A DNA stretch of 64,000 nt from positions 123,295-187,294 of the forward strand of contig JANQSD010000007.1 of NCBI GenBank assembly GCA_028284225.1. Direction: 5' to 3'. A program made the position numbers and the translations under genes. The notes under the pieces were generated by a model that worked only from the letters and a program-made list of their open reading frames with translations, was not told the DNA's origin and ran no database searches. Each line of letters starts with the position of its first letter. Positions within the stretch are counted from its first letter, which is position 1. Shown here in pieces: positions 51,830 through 60,831 of the stretch. The DNA is from Arenicellales bacterium (lineage in GTDB: Bacteria > Pseudomonadota > Gammaproteobacteria > Arenicellales > JAHEKD01).

Positions 51830-52558
51830 TTGCGAGAAGTATTTACAACGCTTTTTGGTAGTTTTAAGGATCTATTGCCGATAATCATCGTTATCGGTTT
51901 TTTTCAGCTTGTGGTTTTGCGGCAGCCGATTCCAAATCTTAATGAAATTTTTATCGGTACTTTGTTTGTTGCCATCGGTTTAGGCCTGTTTATTAAAGGC
52001 CTGGAAATGGGTTTGTTTCCAATCGGCGAAAATATGGCATATGATTTTGCACGCAAGAACAGTTTATTTTGGTTGCTGGTTTTCGCTTTCTGCCTGGGTT
52101 TCGGTACCACTGTTGCAGAACCTGCCTTAATCGCTGTTGCAGACGAAGCCGCTAATGTTGCTGCAACGGGTAATATGATTGCCGATAATGAGGCTTCACG
52201 GGCCGACTACGCATTTGGGCTGCGTATGACCGTCGCAGTTTCAGTGGGAATAGCTATTTTGGTCGGGGTATTACGAATCTTGCGGGGCTGGCCGATTCAA
52301 TATTTGATTATCGGCGGTTATATAGGTGTGGTGATTATGACCGTGTTTGCACCGGCTGAGATTATCGGTATTGCCTATGATTCCGGTGGTGTGACTACTT
52401 CTACGATCACGGTGCCGCTGGTGACTGCTCTGGGAGTGGGTTTGGCTTCCTCGATTCAAGGGCGCAATCCGGTTATCGACGGTTTTGGTTTAATCGCCTT
52501 TGCCTCGTTAACACCGATGATATTTGTCATGGCGTATGGAATGATGGTGCTTAACTGA
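51830..52558 (+). CDS. DUF1538 membrane protein (first copy)
   Basis: A 242-aa membrane protein with about six hydrophobic segments. It starts at a TTG (51830) behind AGG. DUF1538 signatures are [14 protein letters not shown] (91-104), [15 protein letters not shown] (182-196) and [16 protein letters not shown] (211-226). The Ser/Thr-rich loop could bind a cation or substrate. It overlaps the second DUF1538 gene by one base, and both precede PII-like and CBS genes. A transport role is inferred from the fold pattern and partners. Confidence 0.83.
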   Translation: MREVFTTLFGSFKDLLPIIIVIGFFQLVVLRQPIPNLNEIFIGTLFVAIGLGLFIKGLEMGLFPIGENMAYDFARKNSLFWLLVFAFCLGFGTTVAEPALIAVADEAANVAATGNMIADNEASRADYAFGLRMTVAVSVGIAILVGVLRILRGWPIQYLIIGGYIGVVIMTVFAPAEIIGIAYDSGGVTTSTITVPLVTALGVGLASSIQGRNPVIDGFGLIAFASLTPMIFVMAYGMMVLN

Positions 52559-53322
52559 TGCTGTTTGAATTATTAAACACCTTGCTTGCGACTATTAAGG
52601 ATGTATTGCCTATTGCGATCATTATTTTCGGGTTTCAAATTTTTGTTTTGCGCAGGAAAATTCCGAACCTTCTCAAAGTCATTACCGGATTTGTTTATGT
52701 CCTAATTGGCTTGGCCTTTTTCCTTTACGGCCTGGAAAAAGCCTTGTTTCCGTTAGGTAAACTGATGGCGCAACAATTAACGGCACCTGATTTTATCGGT
52801 ATCGCTGATCAAGCGGCTAACGCGCTGGGTTCAATTGATTGGATGGCGTACAAGTGGGTGTATTTGTTTGCCTTTGCAATTGGTTTTGCCACTACTATTG
52901 CTGAACCCTCTTTATTGGCGGTGGCGATCAAGGCAAATCAGGTATCAGGCGGTGTGATAGGTATCTGGGGCCTAAGAGTAGCGGTTGCATTAGGCGTGGC
53001 TATCGGCATTGCATTAGGGACTTACCGGATTGTTACCGGAACACCGTTATATTGGTATATTGTGGCGGGCTATATTGCTGTAATCATTCAAACTCTGTTT
53101 GCGCCCAAAGTGATTATTGCTTTAGCTTATGATTCTGGCGGTGTAACCACATCCACTGTAACAGTGCCCATCGTTGCAGCATTAGGTTTAGGGCTGGCCA
53201 GTACTGTGCCGGGGCGTAATCCGGTGATTGATGGTTTTGGCCTGATTGCCTTTGCCAGTTTATTTCCGATGATTACTGTAATGGCGTATGCTCAACTATC
53301 TGAGTGGCGCGCGAAAGATTAA
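52558..53322 (+). CDS. DUF1538 membrane protein (second copy)
   Basis: A 254-aa paralogue of the preceding gene. It has the same signature order: [32 protein letters not shown] and [20 protein letters not shown]. The stop/start overlap TGATG with copy one indicates tight coupling, and the two probably form a heterodimer. About six helices are predicted. In some bacteria the two halves are fused, which supports a two-part channel or transporter. Substrate unknown. Confidence 0.83.
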   Translation: MLFELLNTLLATIKDVLPIAIIIFGFQIFVLRRKIPNLLKVITGFVYVLIGLAFFLYGLEKALFPLGKLMAQQLTAPDFIGIADQAANALGSIDWMAYKWVYLFAFAIGFATTIAEPSLLAVAIKANQVSGGVIGIWGLRVAVALGVAIGIALGTYRIVTGTPLYWYIVAGYIAVIIQTLFAPKVIIALAYDSGGVTTSTVTVPIVAALGLGLASTVPGRNPVIDGFGLIAFASLFPMITVMAYAQLSEWRAKD

Positions 53323-53337
53323 CCATGGAGAATCGAT

Positions 53338-53688
53338 ATGCATTTTAAATTGATTTGTGCATTTGTTCAGGATGACAAAACCGATGCGGTCATGGATGCT
53401 GCTAAAGAAAAAGGCGCAACCGGAGCAACCGTAATCACCAGCGCCAGAGGCGAAGGTGTTAAGGCGGCCAAAACGTTTTTTGGTCTCAACCTGGAGACTC
53501 AGCGCGATGTGATTTTGTTTTTGGTCGAAGAGCACTTGAGCCGTGAAATACTGGAAACTATTGCCGAGGTTGGGGAGTTCGATACCAAGTCGGGTACCGG
53601 TATAGCCTTTAAGGTTGATGTTGAAGATGCCGTCGGGGTCGCCCATCAAGTCGAATTACTGCAGGATGTAGTGGGAGATGAGTTATGA
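53338..53688 (+). CDS. PII-like signalling protein
   Basis: A 116-aa protein with the PII (GlnB-like) ferredoxin fold: MHFKLICAFVQDDKTDAVMDAA, GATGATVITSARGEGVKAA around the T-loop base, then LVEEHLSREILETIAEVGEF and GTGIAFKVDVEDAVGVAH. The T-loop is short and lacks the uridylylated Tyr. Such PII-like proteins usually bind a nucleotide and control a transporter next door. It begins 15 nt after the second DUF1538 gene and ends in an ATGA overlap with the CBS gene. Confidence 0.85.
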   Translation: MHFKLICAFVQDDKTDAVMDAAKEKGATGATVITSARGEGVKAAKTFFGLNLETQRDVILFLVEEHLSREILETIAEVGEFDTKSGTGIAFKVDVEDAVGVAHQVELLQDVVGDEL

Positions 53689-54089
53689 GCAAAAAACCTA
53701 TTATTCGGGTTGAAGATGTGATGGTTAGTGAATTCGACATCGTAGAAGGCATTGCTACAATTGCAGATGCTTTGCAGCAGGCTGAGCATCTGGAAAACGA
53801 ATGTATTATTGTGGATCGACGTCATCATGATGACGAATACGGAATTTTGTTGTTAGCCGATGTGGCCAAACAAGTATTGGCCGTTGATAAAGCGCCTGAA
53901 CGTATCAATGTTTACGAAGTTATGAGTAAGCCGGTAATTTCAGTGAATCCTAATATGGATATTCGCTATTGTGCTCGCTTATTTAGTAAATTCGGATTGA
54001 CCCGTACACCTGTAGTAAAAAACCGGGAAATTTTAGGCCTGGTCAGTTACAAGGATATTGTTCTAAAGGGATTGTTGAAGACGTTGTAG
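53685..54089 (+). CDS. CBS-domain protein
   Basis: A 134-aa protein made of two CBS motifs (VEDVMVSEFDIVEGIATIADALQ and YEVMSKPVISVNPNMDIRYCAR). CBS pairs bind adenine nucleotides. It is the last gene of the DUF1538-DUF1538-PII-CBS operon, with ATGA coupling. It likely senses energy state together with the PII-like protein. Inferred only from context. Confidence 0.88.
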   Translation: MSKKPIIRVEDVMVSEFDIVEGIATIADALQQAEHLENECIIVDRRHHDDEYGILLLADVAKQVLAVDKAPERINVYEVMSKPVISVNPNMDIRYCARLFSKFGLTRTPVVKNREILGLVSYKDIVLKGLLKTL

Positions 54090-54091
54090 GT

Positions 54092-54247
54092 CTATGATGG
54101 TTTGTTTTTGTCATCATCAAGTAATACATCGTGACCATGACGCTCAAGATCATCAAATTGCCTGTTCTTTATGGCCCACAGAAATACACCAATAATGACT
54201 AGTACCAGGATAATAGCGATCGGAATCAACAGATAAAGAACTTCCAA
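54092..54247 (-). CDS. ccoS: cbb3 oxidase maturation protein CcoS
   Basis: A 51-aa protein that matches CcoS/FixS: an N-terminal membrane helix (EVLYLLIPIAIILVLVIIGV), then FLWAIKNRQFDDLERHG, the family hallmark. It starts at a TTG (54247) preceded by GGAG placed within the end of ccoI (spacing 7 nt). It is needed for cbb3 assembly, probably copper/haem insertion. It follows ccoI by 3 nt. It is easily missed because it is short and lacks an ATG start. Confidence 0.87.
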   Translation of the reverse strand: MEVLYLLIPIAIILVLVIIGVFLWAIKNRQFDDLERHGHDVLLDDDKNKPS

Positions 54248-54250
54248 AAC

Positions 54251-56701
54251 TTATCTCCGCAGACGTTGAGCATTCAATACTACAATAATGGAACTGATTG
54301 ACATACCGATTGCGGCAAAAAGCGGGTTAATGAAACCGGATGCAGCAAAGGGTATAGCGAGAAGATTATAACCAATTGCCCAACTGATATTCTGGCGAAT
54401 AATTTTTGTTGTTTTTATCGCTGTTTGATGTAAATCACGCAATACGGCCAAAGACGGATTAACCATCACAATATCAGCACCTGAAACAGCCGAAGGTGTA
54501 GCACCGGCAACAGCGATTGATACATCGGCTGCCGCCAAAACCGGTGAATCATTTATTCCATCACCGATCATCAGAACCTTGGTCGATTGTTGCTGTAAGT
54601 CTTTAACAATATTGAGCTTGTCTTGCGGTTTGCAGTCACTGTAAAACTTTTCAATGCCAAGTTGTCTAGCCAGCTCTTTTGCCGGGCCGTGAGAGTCACC
54701 GGTAAGCATGAGAGTTGGCAGGCCAAGTTGCTTGAGATAGTCAATTAAATCTATGACCCCCTCTCTTAATGAGTGGGAAAAATAAAATTCAGCCAGTAGT
54801 TCGTTTGAGTCAGCCAGAAAGATCACGGTGTCCGATTCATTTTGGTCAGGGTCTATCCCGGTGTTTTTGGAAATTAACTCGGCTGAACCCAGAAAGTATT
54901 GATTAGAATTAATAGTGGCGCTGACTCCGAAGCCAGGAAAATATTGCCAATCTGACAGTTGATAAAGAGCCTGCTGATTTTTATCCAGAATCGATTTGGC
55001 TAAAACATGATCAGAATTAACTTCCATACTGGCCGCTAATCGAAGAACTTCAGCTTCTGTGAGGTCAGTGGTTGTTTTAACCCATTGAAGATGCAAATTA
55101 TCATGGGTTAACGTACCGGTTTTGTCCAGCAATATGTGATCGACTTTAGCCAGTTTTTCAACGGCCTCAGTTGTTGTTGCCAACAGACCTTGTGCTATCA
55201 GCTTGCTATTGGTGGATGCATGGGCAGTCGGTACCGATAGTGACAACGCACATGGGCAGGAAATGACTAATACTGCAATAGTGACTGTTAGCCACAGTTG
55301 TGGATTGGTATTCCACCAATAAACAGCTACTGTAGTGGCAATCAATAACACAACAACAACAAACCATCGAGCGATGTAATCAATTAATGGTAAATCTGCA
55401 GATTGGGTTGCCAGGCTTTGCTTGGCGAGTCTTTCAATCGCAGAAAACACGGTGTTCTCACCGCTGGCAGTAACTTTAATGATTAACGGACTATTATTAT
55501 TGACGCTGCCGGCAATCACTTCGCTATTCTCTGAGACTTTAATAGGTTTGCTTTCACCGCTGATAACTGCCTGGTTGACGGTTGAGTTGCCGTTGATGAC
55601 GATACCGTCAGCTGGAATTACATGTCCGGCTAACACCCTGATCCAATCTCCAGGTTTCAGCTCCTCGGCGGTTACCGATTCTGCCATTGAACTGATCGAA
55701 TGTTCAATTAGTCTTGGTGCTGACAGGGGTGTATTCGCTGCCAAACGTTCAATACTATGGCTGGCTGTTAATAATGAGTTATGCATGAAGTAGCGAGCAA
55801 CAAGCAGCAAGAAAACAAACATGGTGATTGAGTCGAAATAGACTTCGCCTTGACCGCTGATAATGGTCCAGACTGAGGCTATAAATGCCAGCGATAGGCC
55901 CAGACAAACCGGCACATCCATACCGGGCTGAAAGTTTCTCAGTTGAGTAATGCTGGCTTTGAAAAACGGTTGTGCGCTATAAAAAAAGATCGGTAATATG
56001 AGTAATAAACCAAGCCTTTGGAATAACAATTTCCAGTCATCATCCATGCCATAGAAATGACCAAAGTACAGGGCAACAGAAATAATCATAACCTGCATGC
56101 CCAGGGCTGCAGTGATGCCAATACGCTTGATTTGCTGGGTTTGCTGGCTTAACAGTTGTTTATATTGAATCCTCGGTTCATATGGCGTCGCCAAATAGCC
56201 GATATCACGTATGCACTTTAGAATCTGGCTTAATTCGATCAGCTCATGTTGCCATTTGACTTTGGCCAGCATGCTTGAATAGTTTACTTCAACGCTTTCT
56301 ATTCCGGGTTGCTTGCCAAGCTGCTTTTCAATTAGCCAGGCACAGGCCGCACAGGTCAGACCGTCTAACATTAAAGTGATTTCGTCCAGCTGTTTGCTGA
56401 TGGCGCGTACATAGCGTGGGCGTACATTAGGCCGGTCATAAACATCATCTTTAATTAGAGCTGATGGGATTATTTCGCTGGGCCGCTGGGCCCGGTCTGA
56501 GTCACGATAATGGTAGAAGTCTTCTAGGTGATTATCGAGTATGGTTTGTGCCACTGCCTGGCATCCGGCACAGCACATCTGTTGAGGTTCTCCGTTTATC
56601 ACGACCTCATATTTTTCAACCTCAATCACTGGCAGGCCACAATGAAAGCAGGCTTGCTGTACGGTGGCTTGGGAACTAACATTCTTCATATGATTAATCA
56701 T
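54251..56701 (-). CDS. ccoI: Copper-exporting P-type ATPase for cbb3 assembly (CcoI/FixI)
   Basis: An 816-aa P1B-type ATPase delivering copper for cbb3 oxidase. The N-terminal Cys-rich region (CFHCG at 18-22, MCCAGCQAV at about 42-50) and HMA-like DGLTCAACAWLIE are typical of CcoI. The transmembrane CPC motif is in VISCPCALSLSVPTA, followed by the phosphorylation site DKTGTLTHD and hinge MIGDGINDSPVLAAAD. It is upstream of ccoS on the same strand and divergent from the ccoNOQP side. The ATG at 56701 is used; ATG 56689 is an alternative. Confidence 0.94.
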   Translation of the reverse strand: MINHMKNVSSQATVQQACFHCGLPVIEVEKYEVVINGEPQQMCCAGCQAVAQTILDNHLEDFYHYRDSDRAQRPSEIIPSALIKDDVYDRPNVRPRYVRAISKQLDEITLMLDGLTCAACAWLIEKQLGKQPGIESVEVNYSSMLAKVKWQHELIELSQILKCIRDIGYLATPYEPRIQYKQLLSQQTQQIKRIGITAALGMQVMIISVALYFGHFYGMDDDWKLLFQRLGLLLILPIFFYSAQPFFKASITQLRNFQPGMDVPVCLGLSLAFIASVWTIISGQGEVYFDSITMFVFLLLVARYFMHNSLLTASHSIERLAANTPLSAPRLIEHSISSMAESVTAEELKPGDWIRVLAGHVIPADGIVINGNSTVNQAVISGESKPIKVSENSEVIAGSVNNNSPLIIKVTASGENTVFSAIERLAKQSLATQSADLPLIDYIARWFVVVVLLIATTVAVYWWNTNPQLWLTVTIAVLVISCPCALSLSVPTAHASTNSKLIAQGLLATTTEAVEKLAKVDHILLDKTGTLTHDNLHLQWVKTTTDLTEAEVLRLAASMEVNSDHVLAKSILDKNQQALYQLSDWQYFPGFGVSATINSNQYFLGSAELISKNTGIDPDQNESDTVIFLADSNELLAEFYFSHSLREGVIDLIDYLKQLGLPTLMLTGDSHGPAKELARQLGIEKFYSDCKPQDKLNIVKDLQQQSTKVLMIGDGINDSPVLAAADVSIAVAGATPSAVSGADIVMVNPSLAVLRDLHQTAIKTTKIIRQNISWAIGYNLLAIPFAASGFINPLFAAIGMSISSIIVVLNAQRLRR

Positions 56702-56720
56702 TCATCACTGTTATGATTAA

Positions 56721-56744
56721 AATCCATAAAAAATTTATGGGATT
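56721..56744. promoter_or_regulatory. Inverted repeat in the ccoI / Yip1-ccoN divergent promoter
   Basis: The arms AATCCATAAA and TTTATGGGATT flank a short AAAT centre, between the divergent ccoI and Yip1-like genes. A TATAAT is at 56749-56754. An operator or promoter element is likely. No convincing FNR/ANR box (TTGATN4ATCAA) was seen here. Confidence 0.4.
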
Positions 56745-56817
56745 TAGTTATAATTATAACTCAACGATTCGATGCTTAGGCAAGCATGAATAATGACACA
56801 ACTAAAAGGAGACTTAC

Positions 56818-57420
56818 ATGCTGATCAAACACTTACCCGGGTTATTAAAAAAGCCGGATGTTGAGTGGCGAGAAATTCGTTCACAACCTGCCAGTATCAG
56901 TGAAGTTTACCTTACCCTTGTCATTGTCCTGGGGGCAATTGCACCGATATGCGGATTTATTGGCACGACCATGGTTGGGTGGAATATCGGTGATGGGCCG
57001 GTAATTAAACTTACGACTGCAAGCGCGCTGAAAATCGCCGTGTTATTTTATCTGGCTATATTAATTGCTGTTTTCGCCATAGGCTGGATGATCAAATGGA
57101 TGGGTGAGACCTATGGATTTGACCGAAGTCTGGCACGCTGTATTCAATTGTCTGCCCTGGTAGCAGCACCGTTGATGATATTGGGTGTGTTTTTATTATT
57201 TTCGGAAGTCTGGATCATCTACCTGATTGGGTTGCCGGCAGTAATGTATTGCGTTTACCTGTTGTATTCAGGTGTGCCGATCATGCTTGATCTACCGAAA
57301 GAGAAGGGGTTTCTGCTATCCAGCGCCATACTTGCCGTAGGCTTAGTGACTTTAGTCGGTTTGCTGGCTTCGACAGTCATTTTGTGGGGCATGGGCGCCG
57401 CTCCTAGCTTTACCAATTGA
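56818..57420 (+). CDS. Yip1-family membrane protein
   Basis: A 200-aa membrane protein with about five helices. The [21 protein letters not shown] start and the [23 protein letters not shown] block are typical of bacterial YIP1 proteins. It begins behind AAAAGGAG and lies 10 nt before ccoN, so it leads the cbb3 operon. A role in oxidase biogenesis or membrane organisation is inferred from position only; this gene is not a usual member of the cco cluster. Confidence 0.78.
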   Translation: MLIKHLPGLLKKPDVEWREIRSQPASISEVYLTLVIVLGAIAPICGFIGTTMVGWNIGDGPVIKLTTASALKIAVLFYLAILIAVFAIGWMIKWMGETYGFDRSLARCIQLSALVAAPLMILGVFLLFSEVWIIYLIGLPAVMYCVYLLYSGVPIMLDLPKEKGFLLSSAILAVGLVTLVGLLASTVILWGMGAAPSFTN

Positions 57421-57430
57421 GGATAATTTA

Positions 57431-58861
57431 ATGACAACAAATTCGAATCAATCTGAAACGTATAACTACGATGTGGTGAAGAAATTTGCCATCATGACCG
57501 TGGTATGGGGAATTGTCGGCATGTTGGTCGGTGTGGTCATCGCAGCCCAATTAGTTTGGCCGCAGTTGAATTTTGATACACCCTGGCTGACGTTTGGGCG
57601 GTTGCGTCCGTTACATACTAATGCTGTGGTGTTTGCATTTGGAGGCTGTGCATTATTTGCGACATCTTACTATGTAGTTCAACGTACCTGCCATGTCAGA
57701 TTGATCAGTGACAAATTAGCAGCGTTTACGTTTTGGGGCTGGCAGCTGGTTATTGTTTCTGCAGCAATCACCTTGCCGCTGGGCATTACTACAACAAAAG
57801 AATATGCCGAGCTTGAATGGCCGATTGATATTTTAATCGCAATCGTCTGGGTCAGTTATGCAGTGGTGTTTTTCGGCACCATTATGAAACGTAAAATCAA
57901 GCATATCTATGTTGCTAACTGGTTTTTCGGCGGTTTTATCCTTACTGTAGCAATACTGCATATTTTTAATAATCTTGAATATCCGGTTACCTGGTTTAAG
58001 TCGTATTCGATTTATGCCGGTGTTCAGGATGCCATGATTCAATGGTGGTACGGCCATAATGCAGTAGGATTTTTCCTCACTGCCGGTTTTCTGGGCATCA
58101 TGTATTATTTTATTCCCAAGCAAGCTGAGCGCCCAGTATATTCATATCGACTTTCAGTGGTTCATTTCTGGGCGCTGATCTTTACATATATCTGGGCTGG
58201 GCCGCATCACTTGCATTACACAGCCTTACCTGACTGGGCACAATCAATCGGCATGGTCTTTTCGTTGATATTACTTGCACCTTCATGGGGTGGAATGATT
58301 AATGGCATCATGACGTTGTCTGGGGCCTGGCACAAACTTCGCACTGATCCGATATTGAAGTTTTTAGTGGTCTCAGTTTCGTTTTACGGCATGTCAACGT
58401 TTGAAGGACCAATGATGTCAATCAAAACCGTAAACTCATTATCGCACTACACCGACTGGACTATCGGTCATGTGCATTCTGGTGCCTTGGGTTGGGTCGG
58501 TATGATTTCAATCGGTGCCATGTATTATCTGATTCCGCGGTTATTCGGGCGGGAGATTTACAGCGTCAAACTGATCGAGTTGCATTTTTGGATGTCGACA
58601 ATAGGGATCGTTTTTTATATCACTGCTATGTGGGTGTCCGGGATTATGCAAGGATTAATGTGGAGAGCGGTGAATGAAGACGGCACTCTGATTTACAGTT
58701 TTATTGAAACTGTTCAGGCCATGCACCCTTATTACATGATTCGATTATTAGGTGGTCTGATCTATCTAAGCGGTATGTTTGTGATGGCCTACAACCTATA
58801 TCGTACTATTTACGGCGCGCGGATGGTTGAAGCCTTAATTCCGGCCCCCAGCCACAAATAG
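57431..58861 (+). CDS. ccoN: cbb3-type cytochrome c oxidase subunit I
   Basis: A 476-aa catalytic subunit holding low-spin haem b and the haem b3-CuB centre. About twelve helices. Haem ligand His are in [33 protein letters not shown] and [17 protein letters not shown] precedes ATG 57431. It forms the core of a high-affinity, microaerobic oxidase with CcoO and CcoP. ccoO follows after 11 nt. Confidence 0.96.
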   Translation: MTTNSNQSETYNYDVVKKFAIMTVVWGIVGMLVGVVIAAQLVWPQLNFDTPWLTFGRLRPLHTNAVVFAFGGCALFATSYYVVQRTCHVRLISDKLAAFTFWGWQLVIVSAAITLPLGITTTKEYAELEWPIDILIAIVWVSYAVVFFGTIMKRKIKHIYVANWFFGGFILTVAILHIFNNLEYPVTWFKSYSIYAGVQDAMIQWWYGHNAVGFFLTAGFLGIMYYFIPKQAERPVYSYRLSVVHFWALIFTYIWAGPHHLHYTALPDWAQSIGMVFSLILLAPSWGGMINGIMTLSGAWHKLRTDPILKFLVVSVSFYGMSTFEGPMMSIKTVNSLSHYTDWTIGHVHSGALGWVGMISIGAMYYLIPRLFGREIYSVKLIELHFWMSTIGIVFYITAMWVSGIMQGLMWRAVNEDGTLIYSFIETVQAMHPYYMIRLLGGLIYLSGMFVMAYNLYRTIYGARMVEALIPAPSHK

Positions 58862-58872
58862 GAGAAAAGAGA

Positions 58873-59484
58873 ATGTCGTTACAGCAAAAAGTTGAGCAAA
58901 ATGTAGGCTGGTTAATCGTCCTGGTGATTCTGGTGGTCAGTGTAGGCGGGCTAGTAGAAATAGTGCCGTTGTGGAGTATGAAATCAATGACTCAGCCGGT
59001 AGAAGGATTAAAACCGTATACGGCATTACAGCTGACGGGTCGTGATTTGTATATTCGTGAATCCTGTGTTTCTTGCCATTCCCAGATGATTCGCCCGTTC
59101 AGGGCTGAAACCGAGCGATACGGGCATTATTCGGTTGCAGGTGAATTCGTCTATGACCGGCCATTCCTATGGGGGTCAAAGCGTACTGGTCCTGATCTGG
59201 CCAGAGTAGGTGGGCGCTATAGCGATGACTGGCATCGGGTGCACTTGATCAATCCCAGGGATGTTGTGCCTGAATCAATCATGCCGGCCTATCCCTGGCT
59301 GGAAGAAAACTTGATTGATCCATCAGATATCAAGGCCAAGATGCGGGCGCTCAAGAATATGGGCCACCCCTACACCGAAGAAGAAATAAATAATGCACCG
59401 GCAGAGCTTGAAGGCAAAACCGAAATGGATGCCATGATCGCTTATATGCAAAGTTTGGGTGTGTTAATCAAAAACAAGAGGTGA
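58873..59484 (+). CDS. ccoO: cbb3 oxidase subunit II, mono-haem cytochrome c
   Basis: A 203-aa membrane-anchored cytochrome c. One N-terminal helix (about 12-30). The haem motif is CVSCH (65-69) in [15 protein letters not shown]. Met at [12 protein letters not shown] is the likely sixth ligand. AGGAG lies 8 nt before ATG 58873. ccoQ follows after 2 nt. Confidence 0.96.
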   Translation: MSLQQKVEQNVGWLIVLVILVVSVGGLVEIVPLWSMKSMTQPVEGLKPYTALQLTGRDLYIRESCVSCHSQMIRPFRAETERYGHYSVAGEFVYDRPFLWGSKRTGPDLARVGGRYSDDWHRVHLINPRDVVPESIMPAYPWLEENLIDPSDIKAKMRALKNMGHPYTEEEINNAPAELEGKTEMDAMIAYMQSLGVLIKNKR

Positions 59485-59486
59485 TC

Positions 59487-59663
59487 ATGAGCTGGCATAT
59501 TATTTGGACATTACTACTGCTCGTCATTTTTGTAGGGATTGTGATGTGGGCATTTAGTTCAAGGCGCAAGACTGACTTTGACGAAGCCGCTCGCTTACCC
59601 TTGGAAGATGATCCAGTTGTAACAAAATCAGCCCAACCCCGGGATAGTGGAGAACCAAAATGA
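59487..59663 (+). CDS. ccoQ: cbb3 oxidase subunit CcoQ
   Basis: A 58-aa protein with a single helix (WHIIWTLLLLVIFVGIVMWAF) followed by SSRRKTDFDEAARLPLEDD, the CcoQ hallmark. ATG 59487 with AGAGGTG upstream is used rather than GTG 59481. It overlaps ccoP by 4 nt (ATGA). It helps stabilise CcoP in the complex. Confidence 0.9.
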   Translation: MSWHIIWTLLLLVIFVGIVMWAFSSRRKTDFDEAARLPLEDDPVVTKSAQPRDSGEPK

Positions 59664-60586
59664 ATGATCTAGTTCAGATGAATGATTTTTCCAGTGACTT
59701 TTGGCACTGGTTCATCGCAATCGTTACCCTGGTCAGCATTATTGCTTGCGGGATATTGGCCTATTTAAACTCACGCGGGCCCAAAACTACAACCGAGGAA
59801 ACCATGGGGCATGTTTGGGATGAGGACTTGGAGGAATATAATAATCCTCTGCCACGCTGGTGGTTGAATATGTTTTATATCACCATTGTGTTTTCCCTGG
59901 TTTATCTGATTTTGTATCCGGGGCTAGGTAAATATAAAGGCCTGCTTGATTGGACCCAGCGCGGCCAGCATCAACAGGAAGTCGCCCAGGCAAATGAACT
60001 TTACGGACCCTTATATGAGAAATACGCCAGCATGAGTTTTGATGAGCTGGCCGATAATGAAGATGCCATGAAAACTGCCGGGCGGTTGTTTTCGACCAAC
60101 TGTGCGTTATGCCACGGTTCAGATGCTCGAGGTGCGCGCGGCTTTCCAAATCTGACGGATGATGATTGGCTTTATGGCGGATCACAAGAACAAGTCATTC
60201 AAACTATCACTCATGGTAGAGTCGGTGTCATGCCCGGCTGGGATCAAGTGCTGGGCGAAGATGGTTCGCGTGCAGTTGCCGAATACATCATGTCTTTTAG
60301 TCGTGATCCGGTTAATCCACGCATGTTGGAAGCAGGCAAAGAGAAATATGACCAGTTATGTGTGGCCTGCCATGGAGCAGACGGCAAAGGCAACCAGGCT
60401 TTGGGTGCGCCGAATTTAACCGATGATATATGGCTTTACGGTGCCAGCCATAAAGGCATTATCAAGTCCATACAACATGGGCGTAATGGGGTAATGCCGG
60501 CGCAAAAAGACTTGCTCAGTGAACATCAGATTTATTTATTAAGCGCTTATGTCAGCCATCTGGCTAAGCAAGCCGATAAACAATAA
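59660..60586 (+). CDS. ccoP: cbb3 oxidase subunit III, di-haem cytochrome c
   Basis: A 308-aa subunit with two N-terminal helices (about 15-35 and 70-88) and the conserved FHVWDEDLEEYNNPLP-type segment. Two haem c sites: CALCH (148-152) and CVACH (234-238). Met ligands are in VGVMPGW and GVMPAQK. It passes electrons to CcoO and CcoN. A 72-codon membrane gene follows 12 nt later. Confidence 0.96.
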   Translation: MNDLVQMNDFSSDFWHWFIAIVTLVSIIACGILAYLNSRGPKTTTEETMGHVWDEDLEEYNNPLPRWWLNMFYITIVFSLVYLILYPGLGKYKGLLDWTQRGQHQQEVAQANELYGPLYEKYASMSFDELADNEDAMKTAGRLFSTNCALCHGSDARGARGFPNLTDDDWLYGGSQEQVIQTITHGRVGVMPGWDQVLGEDGSRAVAEYIMSFSRDPVNPRMLEAGKEKYDQLCVACHGADGKGNQALGAPNLTDDIWLYGASHKGIIKSIQHGRNGVMPAQKDLLSEHQIYLLSAYVSHLAKQADKQ

Positions 60587-60598
60587 CCGGATTATAAA

Positions 60599-60817
60599 AT
60601 GCAAAAAGCCGTTGCCATATTATGGCCGTCATTTTTGGTGGCAGGTGTTGCAACTATTTTATTCAGTACGCTGATTGATCCGGATATTTTGATTCATGGT
60701 TTAGGACTGGAGGTTGCTGGTCGATTAGCGATTTATTCAATCGCCTGGTTGGGTTTTTGGCTAATGGGTATAGTTACAGCCGGCCTGACATGTTTTTTCC
60801 TTAATCCTTTAAAGTAA
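60599..60817 (+). CDS. Two-helix membrane protein in the cbb3 operon
   Basis: A 72-aa protein with two predicted helices (about 6-26 and 43-66). It is not a known cco subunit by motif. It lies between ccoP and ccoG with 12-14 nt gaps and is therefore co-transcribed. It may help oxidase assembly. No further function can be read. Confidence 0.68.
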   Translation: MQKAVAILWPSFLVAGVATILFSTLIDPDILIHGLGLEVAGRLAIYSIAWLGFWLMGIVTAGLTCFFLNPLK

Positions 60818-60831
60818 TCGCAATCTGACAA

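Noticed and set aside
56702..56817. FNR/ANR box in the ccoI/ccoN divergent promoter
   Set aside because: Half-sites such as TGATTAATCA are present, but no TTGAT-N4-ATCAA arrangement was found.
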